Source of the DNA: Myxococcales bacterium
Lineage (GTDB): Bacteria; Myxococcota_A; Polyangia; Nannocystales; Nannocystaceae
Length of the DNA: 8,342 nt
Direction: 5' to 3'
Assembly: GCA_020633315.1 (NCBI GenBank)
Contig: JACKDV010000062.1
Location: 1-8,342 of the forward strand
The translations under genes were made by a program, and so were the position numbers. Under the pieces are notes generated by a model. That model was not told the DNA's origin. It ran no database searches and saw only the letters and a list, made by a program, of their open reading frames with translations. This document shows positions 7,343-8,342 of this stretch, in pieces; the stretch's first letter is position 1, and each line of letters starts with the position of its first letter.

Positions 7343-8342
7343 ACATCGAGGGCGAAAAGCGGCAGTTCCCGCTATTTCAGCCGCCCATCGACCCCGGGCT
7401 GCTCGCCAAGGCGGTGGCCAGCGGGGTGGACGTGTCGGCGGCGCTCAGCGATGTCGGGGCGCCACGACCTCACTATCGCTTCAGCACGATGCTGTCGCTG
7501 GCCAAGGAGCTGGCGGCCGAGGTCCGGGGCTTCGGGAGCAGCCTGGCCGATGCTCTGCGCAGCGCGGATGCCGAGACACTCGCCGAGCTGCGAGCCACGC
7601 AGGAGGCGGAGATCCTGGCGATCTCGAGGCAGGTACGGGAGCAGCGGATCGAGGAGGCCCAGCAGGCGATCGTGTCGCTGGAGCGAGCCAAGGAGGTCGT
7701 AGTGCAACGGCGCGACTACTACGCCAGCTTGCCGGCCCGGCGCATGGGTGGGGCCTTCGACGCCTCGGCGGCCATGCTCGGCCAGTCTCGGAAGGAGAAG
7801 CAGCAGCTCGACGATCTGGCGCAAGCCAAGCGACGACAGGCGGCAGCGATGGTCCTCGATTCCGTGTCTGCCGGCATCGGAATGATCCCGCAATTCGAAA
7901 TCGGCTCCAGCGGCAATGGTCTACACGTCGTCTCGAGCATAGGAGGCCAGCAGCTCGCGGTCCCGTTCCACATCGGCTCGCTCATCCTGTCTCGACGCGC
8001 ACAGCGTCAGCAAATCGAAGCGACCATCGCGGGTACCTCGGCGGGCTACGAGCGTCGGCTCGACGAGTGGACCTTCCAGGTCGAGCAAGCCACGGCGGAG
8101 ATTGCCCGCATCGAGCAAGACATCGTCACCGCGCGGCTGCGGCTCGCCATCGCCAAGCGCGACCTGGTCGACCACGACACCCAGGTAGCCAACGCCCAGC
8201 ACGTCGATGCGTACCTGCGCGACCGCTACACCAACGCCGAGCTGTATCGCTGGCTGGGCTCGGAGCTGTCGCGCAGCTACTTCCAGGCCTACCAGCTCGC
8301 CTTCGAGATCGCCAAGCAAGCGCAGCGCTGCTACCAGCACGA
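7147..8342 (+). CDS. C-terminal continuation of the TcA gene: channel helices and start of TcB-docking end (partial, frame 1)
   Basis: Frame 1 is open to the window edge, about 398 codons with no stop. It encodes the pore-forming end of TcA. LYFCVPHNQELLRYWD (from 7255) and LRHCMNIEGEKRQFPLFQPPIDP match the family, compared with TcdA1's KLLGYWQTLAQRLYNLRH as I recall it. Next come long charged helices (about 7561-7720), the glycine-rich hydrophobic tip (7852-8004), a returning helix, and RYTNAELYRWLGSELSRSYF with QAYQLAFEIAKQAQRCYQ near the edge. The last bases are cut mid-codon. By family length, roughly 300 residues including the TcB-binding region lie beyond the window. There is no good independent start: the first ATG (7177) has only a weak GGGA nine bases upstream, and 166 bases of upstream frame would overlap. 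I therefore regard this as the same gene, displaced by the frameshift. Confidence 0.85.
7561..7725 (+). other. Long channel alpha-helix (descending strand of the pore)
   Basis: In frame 1 this encodes an uninterrupted run rich in Ala, Glu, Gln, Arg and Leu. It begins SADAETLAELRATQEAEIL and continues through EEAQQAIVSLERAKEVVVQ to RRDYYASL. Prolines and glycines are absent from it, which is the signature of one of the very long helices that form the central TcA channel. The RRDYYASL end corresponds to the RFDSYSQL segment of TcdA1 as I recall it. Confidence 0.7.
7852..8004 (+). other. Putative membrane-inserting tip of the TcA channel
   Basis: In frame 1 the charged helices give way to a hydrophobic, glycine- and serine-rich hairpin. 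It has SAGIGMIPQFEIGSSGNGLH, then SSIGGQQLAVPF and HIGSLILSRRAQ. Position and composition match the tip between the two long channel helices of TcdA1 (AGAGVDMAPN...GLADGG as I recall), which enters the target membrane. Codon choice here is less G/C-biased than on either side (AAT, GGT, CTA, ATA, GAA, CAA). Confidence 0.65.

Overview
The window is almost entirely one giant plus-strand gene. It encodes a Tc-toxin (ABC-toxin) A-subunit-like protein, in the broad family of insecticidal toxin-complex TcA proteins such as Photorhabdus TcdA1. The gene starts at about position 101 and is still open at the right edge of the window (8342), so its 3' end is missing. Very high G+C, strong third-position G/C preference, and abundant CTCGAG/CGATCG-like codon pairs, together with a TcA carrying N-terminal beta-sandwich domains, fit a high-GC proteobacterial-type soil or marine organism. 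Myxococcota is my best guess, but this is inference from composition only.

Layout: positions 1-100 are a short non-coding leader with a weak purine-rich ribosome-binding site (90-94). Positions 101-7144 encode, in frame 2, about 2,348 residues. In order these are: two carboxypeptidase-regulatory/transthyretin-like beta domains; a helical segment; the VRP1/SpvA-like helical shell region with a conserved CxCxxC motif; the 'ABC toxin N-terminal region' block; the neuraminidase-like domain; and the conserved block leading to the central channel. Near 7136-7147 the coding signal jumps to frame 1 (a -1 shift). It then continues without a stop to the window end. This part encodes the long alpha-helical pore-forming channel, including its hydrophobic membrane tip, and the beginning of the TcB-docking region.

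As literally read, the frame-2 gene ends at a TAG/TGA-type premature stop at 7340-7342, after roughly 66 nonsense residues. The product would then have the shell and receptor-side parts but no translocation channel. The simplest repair is one G missing in the GGG run at 7142-7144. The window cannot tell whether this is a sequencing or assembly error or a real inactivating mutation.

In a working Tc system the A subunit pentamerises, binds the target cell and injects a toxic enzyme. That enzyme is held in a TcB-TcC cocoon that docks on the C-terminus of TcA. No TcB or TcC gene is visible here; they would have to be downstream or elsewhere. No RNA genes, insertion sequences, CRISPR arrays, terminators or significant repeats were seen. 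Family assignments are from recognised motifs, not from a search.
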